Positions 45,401-53,023 of a stretch of DNA of 64,000 bases are shown here, one piece after another. Under the pieces are notes generated by a model that did not search any database, was not told the origin of the DNA, and was given only the letters and a program-made list of their open reading frames with translations. Origin of the DNA: Muribaculaceae bacterium (GTDB lineage Bacteria; Bacteroidota; Bacteroidia; Bacteroidales; Muribaculaceae). The number at the start of each line of letters is the position of its first letter. Position 1 is the stretch's first letter. Where the stretch lies: contig JAFYYG010000046.1 of the NCBI GenBank assembly GCA_017557625.1, positions 1 through 64,000 on the forward strand, written 5' to 3'. A program made the translations under genes and the position numbers.

Positions 45401-45894
45401 ACTTGAATCATCTTTCTCTCGATTCAAAGTTTCACTGGATCTCTCATCTTGTGACGGACAGAATTGAATTAGTTACAGATTATCAAATTTTAGATGAAAA
45501 GAAAACAAAAGAAGATAAATTAAGTGAAAAACCAATTAAAGAAACAATTAATTTGAATTTATATTTGAATTTTAAACAATTAACAACTATCCAAAAGAAA
45601 GGTAAATGCAAAAGTTGTCAGTGCGAATTGTGTGAGAATCATATCAACATTAAGATTAAAAGTGGAAATAAAAAACCTATTCATGAATGTGATCATGATT
45701 CATGTACAATTCTATGTAGATGGATGATGAAGAAACATGATTGGTTGGTCTCTGAGTTAATTGCTTTAAACGATTATTTGTTTTCTGTAAATAATACGTT
45801 GTTTAGTACTCAAATCAATTTTAATATCTTTTATGGAGATAAGTCACTAGATCCAGATATGTTTGATAATATACAAGATTATTTGGAAAATTAA
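42490..45894 (+). CDS. Reverse transcriptase-HD phosphohydrolase fusion
   Basis: 1134 aa. Residues about 100-420 are a reverse transcriptase: motif A ICLDIKNFFPSI (Asp about 207), motif B GIPQGLPQS (280-288), catalytic YVDD (316-319). A long helical region follows (about 430-740). Residues about 765-1060 are an HD domain: HNEEH (H772, H776), HD pair 811-812 in ACYLHDIS, and MILLRLADLLDVAND, like the HD domains of conflict-system effectors (HD-CE). A Cys-rich insert near 1040-1085 (CKSCQCELC, CDHDSC) may bind zinc. There is no maturase or endonuclease domain, so it is not a group II intron RT. The family is nearest to the unknown-group/Abi-like RTs; a phage-defence role is likely but inferred. 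Confidence 0.85.
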   Translation: MNTILTGSKLYNKIIDDQNIFNAIFSMESYVFDKGLLNVDDPVCFSNEDGVVDIIAKNDLELYYMLADKHNNELIKKVISICKQKLVWIFSERKNIFKIQIFFKLKSFDEEKLKFRPLHTARLTDLICMVSILNCIMFEDNYDNGERKLSDLSKLIPHNFYGNIPSTDVQFLFHKWQTKYKEYTKSVVEHCRAYQKNHSFLTEICLDIKNFFPSISPILLYNYIVEKLSSIAIEDIPVLKTAVTKLLFFEVDKDNVLPWKNSYYIDSFVIPTDDFYMACGIPQGLPQSYFFGNLCMIEIKKRLMKKDFFNGDAYFYVDDSVIYIQAALNETTFNQKIKKLNNEMKEWCDQSHKDKRDIENHVLEHYLKFHDNIKYVIAFHEEGKSIFSQIDFADNQFGNISLLSRETSMASLLSWNLEDIDDHVTLTKLEALNTIISRKITELNERISDSSGRNSINKDSSHLKLLKRFKKYFLYRYRLLKIREDGGPKEEMLNDFINRFLNTNDIKQWFNQDDEDIFLAEYRLLMQNWSIEKAIELRDKIVAFEKRMLGNYEENNDNFKTREKYLFYSKDAHAAVKIKGLSRDIYTSLTRWSKENYKGLTFLAQDGQMKEFRKFLEKYDPEKEERTVSFGNMIKNGFKEERFTLFVLKSSAEYQRRILNVYFSGIMGILPSDSMNFTKTNSRKIHYTELRILAFLRNKNFDLKRFKKFIENIDEKDVSNRMPIDMALLEVLERFMSHVRKPDWIDSLILTHRVTKGLWYNGSKFLNSYTLHNEEHAVTLINKSLEITNRIDFFELKNIDYYILFLACYLHDISMVIHPDLGKLSSGQGNNNAIISNIMIEMQKEVKSFFDGTSSGKNNARLKNAGKFLVDVFREVYEYFEREVRGNHAKDSATFIRDKSSTFLGYLEPTLCSFVAKVSESHGYDVYDVYGLKSRAKDDTISIKYLMILLRLADLLDVANDRVNYHLLRQNLNHLSLDSKFHWISHLVTDRIELVTDYQILDEKKTKEDKLSEKPIKETINLNLYLNFKQLTTIQKKGKCKSCQCELCENHINIKIKSGNKKPIHECDHDSCTILCRWMMKKHDWLVSELIALNDYLFSVNNTLFSTQINFNIFYGDKSLDPDMFDNIQDYLEN

Positions 45895-46308
45895 ACTAAC
45901 TCTCTTATTCACTACATACTTGCAAATTGATGAAGCCCATTAGATTAGATGCTGATATCAACTCATAAAATGTAAAGCATGAGTAAGATGTTCTACAATG
46001 GTGCCAAGTATCAACATTAACTAGATTTAGAGTATTTATTATTGTTGTCCAATATTTTTAGTGGACAGCGATGAGTGTTTATGATGTAACCGCCCGTAGG
46101 CGGTTTTTTTGTTAATAGGTATGGTGCTCGCACCATGCGTTGGCTGCGCCCGTCATTGGGCTGCGGTTCGGCAACTCTCAAACAAGTTTGGAAGTTCCTC
46201 TCACCTTGCACCAATGGTGTTTTTGCTGGGCTCTCCGCAGTCTCTGCTTAAGAATTCTATGTGATGTTCCCACAACAATTTCCTTGAAGTTATCATTGCC
46301 GTACTGCT
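45895..46308. other. Intergenic region, end of cargo
   Basis: About 410 bases without a gene between the RT-HD stop and the next inverted repeat. It contains the terminator at 46089 and a small palindrome ATGGTGC / GCACCAT at 46121-46137. Nothing else is seen. The AT-rich composition of the cargo gives way to mixed composition here, so the right edge of the insertion probably lies in this stretch. Confidence 0.5.
46089..46110 (+). terminator. Terminator downstream of the RT-HD gene
   Basis: Perfect stem ACCGCC / GGCGGT with CGTA loop, then seven T. It would end the RT operon transcript about 195 bases past the stop. Confidence 0.85.
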
Positions 46309-46530
46309 GTCGCTGATGTATAACTGTTTTCCGGCACAAAGTTAGTGCGAGCCGCTCCCGACAAGGCCCAGGTCGGGTTGACCTGAAAATAATCCCACAT
46401 TTTTTTGCTTCACGCTGCGCTACAAAATAATGCTGCGCCCCAAGGGGTGAGATTTTTTTCGGTCAAGCCTTGTCTAACGGTCGCTTCCCTCGCCTCACTT
46501 ATTCTGCACCGAAAAAAGATTATACGCGAC
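46309..46530. promoter_or_regulatory. 222-bp imperfect inverted repeat
   Basis: Arms pair through GTCGC/GCGAC, TATAA/TTATA, GACAAGGC/GCCTTGTC, TTGACC/GGTCAA, GTG-GCGAG type blocks and an inner AATCCCAC/GTGAGATT. On the minus strand the left arm carries CCTTG (46362-46366) and TAACTTTG (46337-46344) 17 bases apart. It ends 43 bases before the ATG at 46574. Same design as 4249-4465 and 58426-58620, but with a different apex. Confidence 0.7.
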
Positions 46531-46573
46531 ATACGTAGACAATGATTATTCACTTCAATAAAATTTTCTAGTT

Positions 46574-46816
46574 ATGAGAACATCAGTAAACATATCATTC
46601 TTTGTATCACCAGAGTCAGCTGCGAGCACAGCATCGAAAAAAGATTACCGCTCTACCGCATACAATAATTATTCCGCCGACTTGGTGGACTTGGACAACG
46701 AGGTTTGCACCATTGAGGTTGAGGCACGCACCGAGAGCGAGGCGAGCGAGCAAGCCGAGCGCATAGCTTTTGAGATGGGCATCCAAGTTAGTTACATCAA
46801 CATCTACAAGCAGTAA
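46574..46816 (+). CDS. Small unknown protein
   Basis: 80 aa, soluble, acidic middle (LVDLDNEVCTIEVEARTESE). No family recognised. First gene after a long inverted repeat, in the same place relative to it as ardA at 4.5 kb, so it may be an early accessory protein. Confidence 0.55.
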   Translation: MRTSVNISFFVSPESAASTASKKDYRSTAYNNYSADLVDLDNEVCTIEVEARTESEASEQAERIAFEMGIQVSYINIYKQ

Positions 46817-46860
46817 GTTTTTCAAATTCACATATTTATTCACTTCTAATTTTTACTACT

Positions 46861-47238
46861 ATGGCAAATTTAGTTTTAGCATCTAAGAGAGAGTTAAAGA
46901 GCGGCATGTTTTGGCACGTTTACCGCAGTGAGAACAACAACAAGAGCGAGGAGTTCTACTTCGCCAACCCCCTCAAGGCGTTGCGTTACGCCTTCATCCT
47001 CCGCAAGCGCTTTAATGCCATCATCCCTAAAGGAGTCTATGGCAAGCTGATGGCAGACGTGAAGGCAAGCAAGCCCGAGAGCACCGAACCAGCCACCGCA
47101 CCGGTGGAGAGCACCGCCCAAGAGAGCGCACCGGCACAAGCTGAGAGCGCACCCAAGAAGAAAGGCGCACGCAAGAGCGCACCACGCAAGCGCACCGCCA
47201 AGAAAGCGAACACCGAACCAAACACCGAGAGCAAGTAA
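46861..47238 (+). CDS. Protein with histone H1-like basic tail
   Basis: 125 aa. Residues 1-65 form a small mixed domain (MFWHVYRSENNNKSEEFYFA). Residues 66-125 are Ala/Pro/Lys/Glu/Thr repeats that turn strongly basic (PKKKGARKSAPRKRTAKKA), as in H1-like and Hc1-like proteins. The tail should bind DNA or RNA without sequence preference. It lies 44 bases after the previous gene. Confidence 0.6.
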   Translation: MANLVLASKRELKSGMFWHVYRSENNNKSEEFYFANPLKALRYAFILRKRFNAIIPKGVYGKLMADVKASKPESTEPATAPVESTAQESAPAQAESAPKKKGARKSAPRKRTAKKANTEPNTESK

Positions 47239-47304
47239 ATAGATTGTTTAACCGAGTGGTGGAGCGAGAGATCTCCACCACTCACAAAGAAACCTTTTTC
47301 AACT

Positions 47305-47577
47305 ATGGTACAAATCAATGATTTTGAGTGGAAGGATGGCAACAAGCTGCCCGAGTGCAGTCTGACACATCTAGGCATCGAGACAAGCCACGAAGTAATC
47401 GCAGTCATCGAGGACAACGGCTACCGCAGTACTCTCGTACTGCAATACCATCTGCGCCGAGGATGGGAGTACGCTAACGGAGTGGAGCTGAAGGCTGTCT
47501 TCAAGGATGCAGTTATTTTGCAGTGGTCCTACATCCCTAGACCCGTGCAAAGATGGCAAGAGAGTTTTACAGAGTAA
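47305..47577 (+). CDS. Small unknown protein
   Basis: 90 aa, soluble, with aromatic beta-type stretches (VLQYHLRRGWEYANG, VILQWSYIPRP). No family recognised. Preceded by a small hairpin (GAGTGGTGGAG...CTCCACCACTC at 47252-47283). Confidence 0.5.
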   Translation: MVQINDFEWKDGNKLPECSLTHLGIETSHEVIAVIEDNGYRSTLVLQYHLRRGWEYANGVELKAVFKDAVILQWSYIPRPVQRWQESFTE

Positions 47578-47629
47578 TTAACCCCGAGGTGGGCGAACCT
47601 TCGCCCACCTCTCAAAGAAACCCGAGACT

Positions 47630-47839
47630 ATGATTTACCACAAGATGACCGACCGAGACCTGGAGAGACTGCAGAGCCTGGCAGTGGAGGCCGCCCTGAT
47701 AGTTCAGGACTATAGACCAGCTGGAACCGACACAATAGAGTGGATGGCGCAGTGTGACCAGTACCGAGAACTGGCGATGATGGGCAGCTACTGCCTTCTT
47801 GAACTCACGACACGAAACAAGGAAAGGAGGCAACGATGA
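47630..47839 (+). CDS. Small unknown protein
   Basis: 69 aa, helical (MTDRDLERLQSLAVEAALIV), C-terminus basic. Its stop overlaps the start of a 44-aa frame in ATGA, which supports both. Function unknown. Confidence 0.5.
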   Translation: MIYHKMTDRDLERLQSLAVEAALIVQDYRPAGTDTIEWMAQCDQYRELAMMGSYCLLELTTRNKERRQR

Positions 47840-47970
47840 GACCGACTGAGAGAACTTGCTACTTCTGCAAATTTGCCTGTGCATGTGGATGGCACCAATG
47901 GTATTGCGAAAAGCACGATGAAGACGTGAGCGAGCAGAATAGCTGTGAGGATTGGGAAGAAGATAACTAA
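47836..47970 (+). CDS. 44-aa Cys/His-rich micro-protein
   Basis: ATG at 47836 overlaps the preceding stop. The protein has CYFCKFACACGW, a later WYCEKH and a final Cys in QNSCEDWEED. Paired CxxC-type motifs suggest a zinc ribbon. It ends eight bases before a terminator. Confidence 0.55.
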   Translation: MRPTERTCYFCKFACACGWHQWYCEKHDEDVSEQNSCEDWEEDN

Positions 47971-47977
47971 ACATGGA

Positions 47978-48018
47978 GAGGACACCGAACAATGACTTGA
48001 TCGGTGTCCTCGCTTTTT
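47978..48018 (+). terminator. Terminator closing the small-gene operon
   Basis: Perfect stem GAGGACACCGA / TCGGTGTCCTC with a 12-base loop, followed by GCTTTTT. Confidence 0.9.
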
Positions 48019-48068
48019 GGGCGCGGCTCGCTTCGCTCGCTGGTTCACCCTATGACGCACCGAAACTA

Positions 48069-48102
48069 ACGGAAACCCGATTCGGGATCCGTGAGTTTTT
48101 TT
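48069..48102 (+). terminator. Second terminator-like hairpin
   Basis: Stem ACGGA / TCCGT with inner CCCG / CGGG, then seven T. It backs up the terminator at 47978, insulating the next operon. Confidence 0.7.
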
Positions 48103-48131
48103 GTGTCTTTTAAGGAATGATGTCTATATGG

Positions 48132-48174
48132 TAAATTTGCCGCATAGAAACCTCGCTTCGCTCGGTTCTATGCT
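48132..48174 (+). promoter_or_regulatory. Promoter and leader hairpin of the portal operon
   Basis: -7 box TAAATTTG at 48132-48139. The transcript would begin with a hairpin GCATAGAA / TTCTATGC (48142-48174, apex CGCTTCGCTCG), followed by the ATG at 48196. The leader hairpin may protect the mRNA 5' end. Confidence 0.5.
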
Positions 48175-48195
48175 TTTATGGTAAAATGAAATGAT

Positions 48196-49296
48196 ATGGC
48201 TATTACACTCTCAACTCAAATACCGCAGCTCTTGTTCTCCTCAGCAATCCCCGACCTCGCCATCAACACTGACGGCGATGGCGAGGTGGAGATTGCATTG
48301 ACCTCGGCTGGCGCCATGGTGTTCACGGCGAGCCACTTCCCATATAACAGGCAGATAAAGGTTTTTGACCTCCGGTCGGTAGTTGAAATGTTCATGCGTG
48401 AGCAAGGCTCAGCGATGAAGGACTTCACGGTTACTGCGACTGCAAACGAAGTAACCCATCAACTATGCTCTTTCAAGGTGATCTACCTTGAGCATCGGTT
48501 TGATGGGAACATCTCCGAATTCCTGAGGAATAACTTCCTCACGAACACGTCATCGAAGATGACTTCGGAGAACGCCTTGGAAAGACTGACTCTATACCTG
48601 GATGCCAACCAGAGCGAGAGGGTGAGATATGAGATAGTGACGCAACGTGAGGGAGAAGAAGCGCAACTTACAGTATGCACCGAGAATATATATAGTTATG
48701 CTAATCCAAAACTTGTTGAAGTAAGCATTTCGTGTGAGGTAATCAGGAGAATGGCGAACATAGACCAGGCAACAAAGTTGCTGGCGGTGAGTATCCATGT
48801 CGGCGAGAGGGCATTTACCTACTACGTCTCACAGCGTGAGCCGCAGATGAGGATGTTCTTCCGTAACGCATTCAATGTCTTTGAGTGCTGCGAGCTCGAG
48901 GCTGTCACCACTCAAATTGCCGAGTCGGAACGCTCGATAGCGGTGACGAACCGCATCAGCACGTTCTACAACCAGCGCAACGAGAAGAAATATGAGGTCG
49001 AGACATCAGGACTCACATACGAGCAGGCTCAATGGATTGAGCAGCTGTTCTACTCGCATGACGTGCGCATGGGAAAACTTGATGACGAGATGGAACCGTG
49101 GGATATTGATTTCGCACTTCTCCCGAAAGTGCTCATCACGGACTTCACCTGTGAGATCGACGACAGTGACGGCGAACTCAACACGGTGAAGTTCACTTAC
49201 CAGTTCGCGGACCGTAGAACTTGGCTGCAGACGGACTACCTGACGGTAGATCACGACAGAATATTTACTGAAGAATATGATCCGACATTCCAATAA
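48196..49296 (+). CDS. Phage structural protein, unknown type
   Basis: 366 aa, beta-rich, no signal peptide or membrane segment. It is the first gene of the portal operon. The last third repeats a fold-like pattern with KYEVETSGLTYEQAQWIEQL and KVLITDFTCEIDDSDGEL. The place before portal is unusual for a tail gene; a baseplate or distal-tail type protein is one option. Stop and next start overlap by one base. Confidence 0.55.
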   Translation: MAITLSTQIPQLLFSSAIPDLAINTDGDGEVEIALTSAGAMVFTASHFPYNRQIKVFDLRSVVEMFMREQGSAMKDFTVTATANEVTHQLCSFKVIYLEHRFDGNISEFLRNNFLTNTSSKMTSENALERLTLYLDANQSERVRYEIVTQREGEEAQLTVCTENIYSYANPKLVEVSISCEVIRRMANIDQATKLLAVSIHVGERAFTYYVSQREPQMRMFFRNAFNVFECCELEAVTTQIAESERSIAVTNRISTFYNQRNEKKYEVETSGLTYEQAQWIEQLFYSHDVRMGKLDDEMEPWDIDFALLPKVLITDFTCEIDDSDGELNTVKFTYQFADRRTWLQTDYLTVDHDRIFTEEYDPTFQ

Positions 49297-49529
49297 TGGC
49301 TAACTCGATACACATATCAACACTTCGCAAAATGCTCAAAGCTGGTGACCCCGTGGACATCAAACTATGGACGAAATCGGGAGAGATCCAGGAGTGGAGA
49401 AATTGCGTCCCATTGCGATATAATTTCTATAAGGGCACACGGCAAATCAAACTGCTCAACAGCGGACAAATCCGACAGTTGAGGGATATTTGCGTGTTCA
49501 TGATTAATGATATGGAAGTGTTCTTGTAA
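49296..49529 (+). CDS. Small phage protein, unknown
   Basis: 77 aa. Basic, beta-type (VDIKLWTKSGEIQEWRNC, YKGTRQIKLLNSGQIRQL). Start overlaps the preceding stop (TAATG). No family recognised; co-transcribed with the portal gene. Confidence 0.55.
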   Translation: MANSIHISTLRKMLKAGDPVDIKLWTKSGEIQEWRNCVPLRYNFYKGTRQIKLLNSGQIRQLRDICVFMINDMEVFL

Positions 49530-49553
49530 CTCACATATAACCCACATGTAACT

Positions 49554-50936
49554 ATGGAACTTCAATTCAACTCAGTAGAAACCATTGCCAACCTAAATGC
49601 TTCGGCAGCATTCCAGGTTGACAGCGGAAAGGTGTTCAAAGAAGACACCGATATAGTGCCGGTCATCATAGATGAACGCCTGTCTTATGTGCCCTGGGGT
49701 GGTGACAACGCCTTGCCATATAATATTCTTAATCTCATTGAGAGCGACGAAACGCTCTCGACATGTCAGCAGTTCAACGCTGAGGTGTGCTATGGCAGTG
49801 GCCTGCGCTATAACGTGGACGAAAGCACCAAGGCTGTCAAGCAGGAGGTCGAGGACTTCCTTCTTGACAACGCCGTTGCGCAGTACTGGCTCGGTGTGTG
49901 CCATGACTTCAAACACTTCGCGTTTTGCGTCTCGGTCATCATCCTAAATGCAGAAGGCAATAAGGTGGTGAGGCTGATTCGCAAGGAGGCGTGCTACTGC
50001 CGGCTCTCTCCAGCTGAGAAGGACGGCAGCATAAAGTATCTTCTTTACGCCAACTGGCGCAATGTCATCGCTTCGCGTGATGACATAGAGGTGATTGACC
50101 TGCTTGACGTGAACAGTCCGTGGCGAGACCTCGCCATCCGTATGGGCAAGATCGCTGGCGATGACGGCAAGACAGCCATTCGCACGAAGTCAAGGAAGTT
50201 TGCCGTGCTGACACGTGTCCCGACCCCCGACAGCACTTATTACCCCATACCTTATTACGGTTCGCTGTTCCGAGGGAAATGGTACAATATCAAGCAGCTC
50301 ATCGGGATGGCGAAGGAGGCGAAGCTCAAGAACATCGCCCCCATAAAGTACCAGATTGAAATCAGCAACAAGTACTGGGATTCAATCTTCAAGAGCGAGG
50401 GCATCACTGACCGAAAGGAGCAGCAGAAACGCATAGTAAAGGAGAAACAGCAGATTCTTGACTTCCTCACAGGCGTTGAGAACGCTGGCAAGGTGTGGTT
50501 CTCCACATTCTATGTGGCTCCCACTGGAGAGGTGCAACACGAGGTCGTGATCAACAAGATTGACAACGACAAGGAAGGCGGCGACTGGTCCACCGACATA
50601 CAGGAAGCGGTGAACATGTTCTGCTTCACTATGCGTGTGCACTCGAACCTCGTGGGTTCGGTGCCAGGCAAGTCGCAGACCAACAACAGCGGTTCGGACA
50701 AGCGTGAGCTATATACTATCGCTCACTCCCTGCAGAAACCGTACCACGACCTGCTCTTCACCGTGCATCGGATGATAATCCGTTTCAACGGATGGAAAGG
50801 AGCATACCCCGAATGCCCATTTGTGCAGCTGTCGCTGCTAAGTGACCACGTGGATGCCCAGGAAGTGACAATGGAGAATGATGATGATAAGGACGGAAAA
50901 CCAAGTAAAGACGAAGTATGGAAACACAACTCATAA
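49554..50936 (+). CDS. Portal protein
   Basis: 460 aa. Pattern of Bacteroidales phage portals: N-terminal VPWGGDNALPYNILNLIESD, a central YPIPYYGSLFRGKWYNIKQL helical stem region, IKYQIEISNKYWDSIF, and late NNSGSDKRELYTIAHSLQ with a long helix after it. The acidic C-terminus is flexible. Portals form the 12-fold ring through which TerL pumps DNA. It overlaps the next gene by 19 bases. It is 35 kb from terL, on the far side of the cargo. Confidence 0.75.
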   Translation: MELQFNSVETIANLNASAAFQVDSGKVFKEDTDIVPVIIDERLSYVPWGGDNALPYNILNLIESDETLSTCQQFNAEVCYGSGLRYNVDESTKAVKQEVEDFLLDNAVAQYWLGVCHDFKHFAFCVSVIILNAEGNKVVRLIRKEACYCRLSPAEKDGSIKYLLYANWRNVIASRDDIEVIDLLDVNSPWRDLAIRMGKIAGDDGKTAIRTKSRKFAVLTRVPTPDSTYYPIPYYGSLFRGKWYNIKQLIGMAKEAKLKNIAPIKYQIEISNKYWDSIFKSEGITDRKEQQKRIVKEKQQILDFLTGVENAGKVWFSTFYVAPTGEVQHEVVINKIDNDKEGGDWSTDIQEAVNMFCFTMRVHSNLVGSVPGKSQTNNSGSDKRELYTIAHSLQKPYHDLLFTVHRMIIRFNGWKGAYPECPFVQLSLLSDHVDAQEVTMENDDDKDGKPSKDEVWKHNS

Positions 50937-51772
50937 CATCAGATGAGCAGTTGCGCAGATACCTGCCCAACGCTTTTGCCACTGTGGAAGGCGAAGCACC
51001 GTTCTACGACAAGGTGCTGCCGTGGATGGAGGCAGCGGAACGCTGGCTGTTTATGCAGTTCATAGGCGATGAGTTCGCTGACACTCTCATCGCTATGGAA
51101 GATGATGAGCCACTGAAGATGACCGCTTGCAGCGTGGTGGCTCATGAGGCACTGATGCGTGTCGTGCCGTCACTTGACTTGGTGCTCACTCCGAATGGAT
51201 TCGGTATCGTGAGCAACCAGAATGTGGCACCGGCAAGCCGTGACCGTGTGGTGAGGCTTGTCAACTCGCTGGAGGCGAGTCGTGACATCGCCATCGAGCA
51301 GATGCTGCAGTACCTGTTCCAGAATGAGCGCTGGTTTGCCACCTCAAAACGCCGATGGTTCACCGCTACGCTGTTCCCCAATATCGACTTGGCAAACCTG
51401 TGTGGCATCGCTGAGAAACGCTGGGCAAACTATCTCGCTCTACGCCTGAAGGCGGTAGAGGTGGAGCAGCGCATCGCAGAGGAGTATATCTCGCCCGAGC
51501 AGATGGATGTGCTGCGCAATGAGGTAATTGGCATCGACTGGTCATTTACGGTCGCTGACCGTCTTCATCTGCGAGTCATTGAGCAACTGCGTTCCATTGT
51601 GGTGAACGTGTTGCAGGGCAATATGCTGGACATTCAAGGGCTTCGTGACATCGTGGATCTTATGCGGAAGAATGAGGAATACTTTGCCGAGTTCGCTAAC
51701 AGCGACACGGCTAAACTGTTCACCCCACCAATCTTCGAGAATAAAAAGAGAGCACATGGGTACTGGTTCTAA
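50918..51772 (+). CDS. Head-tail connector-like protein (DUF6712-type)
   Basis: 284 aa, helical. N-terminus LRRYLPNAFATVEGEAPFYD and LPWMEAAERWLFMQFIGDEF fit the DUF6712 family found next to portals in Bacteroidales phages. The position directly after the portal supports an adaptor role. Overlaps both neighbours. Confidence 0.65.
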   Translation: METQLITSDEQLRRYLPNAFATVEGEAPFYDKVLPWMEAAERWLFMQFIGDEFADTLIAMEDDEPLKMTACSVVAHEALMRVVPSLDLVLTPNGFGIVSNQNVAPASRDRVVRLVNSLEASRDIAIEQMLQYLFQNERWFATSKRRWFTATLFPNIDLANLCGIAEKRWANYLALRLKAVEVEQRIAEEYISPEQMDVLRNEVIGIDWSFTVADRLHLRVIEQLRSIVVNVLQGNMLDIQGLRDIVDLMRKNEEYFAEFANSDTAKLFTPPIFENKKRAHGYWF

Positions 51773-52526
51773 GACTATCGACATCAAACTTCCCACACGA
51801 TGGGAAGATTTGACGCAAAAGCAGCTGCGCTATTTGTTCACTCTCATAGCGCAGGGGTATTCCATCGATGAAGTCAAGGCATTCTGCCTTTTCCGATGGA
51901 ACAAGATCACTATCCTTCATCGCTATGGCGAGAATGGATATATGTGCAAGAAAGGTAAGCAGCGGTTCGTTATCACTGCGCTACAGGTGACGCAGGCAGT
52001 CGCTGCGCTTGACTGGCTCAGAACGCTGCCGGCATATCCCATACGTCTGCAACGGATAGGCAGACTCCATGCCCTACCAGCAGACTTCCAGGGAGTGCCG
52101 TTTGAGACATTCATCGTGTGCGATAACCTCTATCAAGGTTATATCTCCACTCAGAATGAGCAGCTGCTTGACGAGATGACTCACCATCTATACAGAAGCA
52201 AATACTTTTCGCTAATCATTCGCCTCTCTCCAGCAGACAGAATCAGCGTGTTTTATTGGTTCGCTTCGCTCAAGGCGATGCTCTCAAAGGAGTTCAAGAA
52301 CTTCCTGCAACCCGCCACCTCGGACAATGCGAATCTGCTTGACAGCGACAGATCTCAATATGAGATTCTTACTGCCGCAGTCAATGCGCAGATAAGGGCA
52401 TTGACCAAAGGTGACGTCACAAAGGAGAAGGAGGTTCTCGCTCTCGACACGTGGCGTGCGCTCACGGAGCTTGACGCACTCGCACGCGAGTACCAGGAAA
52501 TAAACACTAAATACCCACACAAATGA
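51756..52526 (+). CDS. Phage protein, unknown
   Basis: 256 aa from the ATG at 51756, inside the end of the connector gene. N-terminal SKTIDIKLPTRWEDLTQKQL, then YLFTLIAQGYSIDEVKAFCL, then helical segments. The size and order suggest a tail assembly or head-completion protein but no motif decides. Overlaps the next gene by four bases (ATGA). Confidence 0.55.
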   Translation: MGTGSKTIDIKLPTRWEDLTQKQLRYLFTLIAQGYSIDEVKAFCLFRWNKITILHRYGENGYMCKKGKQRFVITALQVTQAVAALDWLRTLPAYPIRLQRIGRLHALPADFQGVPFETFIVCDNLYQGYISTQNEQLLDEMTHHLYRSKYFSLIIRLSPADRISVFYWFASLKAMLSKEFKNFLQPATSDNANLLDSDRSQYEILTAAVNAQIRALTKGDVTKEKEVLALDTWRALTELDALAREYQEINTKYPHK

Positions 52527-53023
52527 ACGAATACCCTCAGGGCATCTGGAATGCCACAGAATATTTCAAGCATCTGACCGCAACCAACCGCCTAGCAAAA
52601 AGTGAAGGCTTCACCTTTTGCTCTGTCAGCGGCTTGGACGGTTTTGAGGAAGCCCTTGACCACATGCAGAGGTCAAAGGCTTTTATCTGTGTCTCGGATA
52701 TCGCCAATGGTTACACCGAACTTCACAACACGCCTCGGACTCGGCGAGTGAAGACGGTGTTCCTCGCCATGAGGCATCGCATTGACGATATGAGAGCACG
52801 CAACACCTGTATGGATACACTGCGTGAGGTGTTCCGTCAGTTCATGAGCAAGCTAATACTGGAGAAGACGAAACTGGAGAACCACTGCATCTACATAGAC
52901 CCTCGAATATCGTTCAACGAGATTGACCGCTATTTCTTCTCGGGGTGTGCTTGCGCCTATTTCCAGATTGCAGTGGACGTATATACTGACCTGAGAATCA
53001 ATCCCGATGAATGGAACGAATAG
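52523..53023 (+). CDS. Putative head-tail joining protein
   Basis: 166 aa, mixed alpha/beta, with FISVSGLDGFEEAL-like centre and FFSGCACAYFQIAVDVYTDL. It lies between connector and gp10-like genes, where neck or tail-completion proteins usually are. The start is coupled to the previous stop. Confidence 0.5.
   Translation: MNEYPQGIWNATEYFKHLTATNRLAKSEGFTFCSVSGLDGFEEALDHMQRSKAFICVSDIANGYTELHNTPRTRRVKTVFLAMRHRIDDMRARNTCMDTLREVFRQFMSKLILEKTKLENHCIYIDPRISFNEIDRYFFSGCACAYFQIAVDVYTDLRINPDEWNE

Noticed and set aside
42490..45894. Group II intron or retron
   Set aside because: No maturase, endonuclease or intron ends; no retron-type structured RNA recognised next to it; the HD fusion and length of 1134 aa do not fit.
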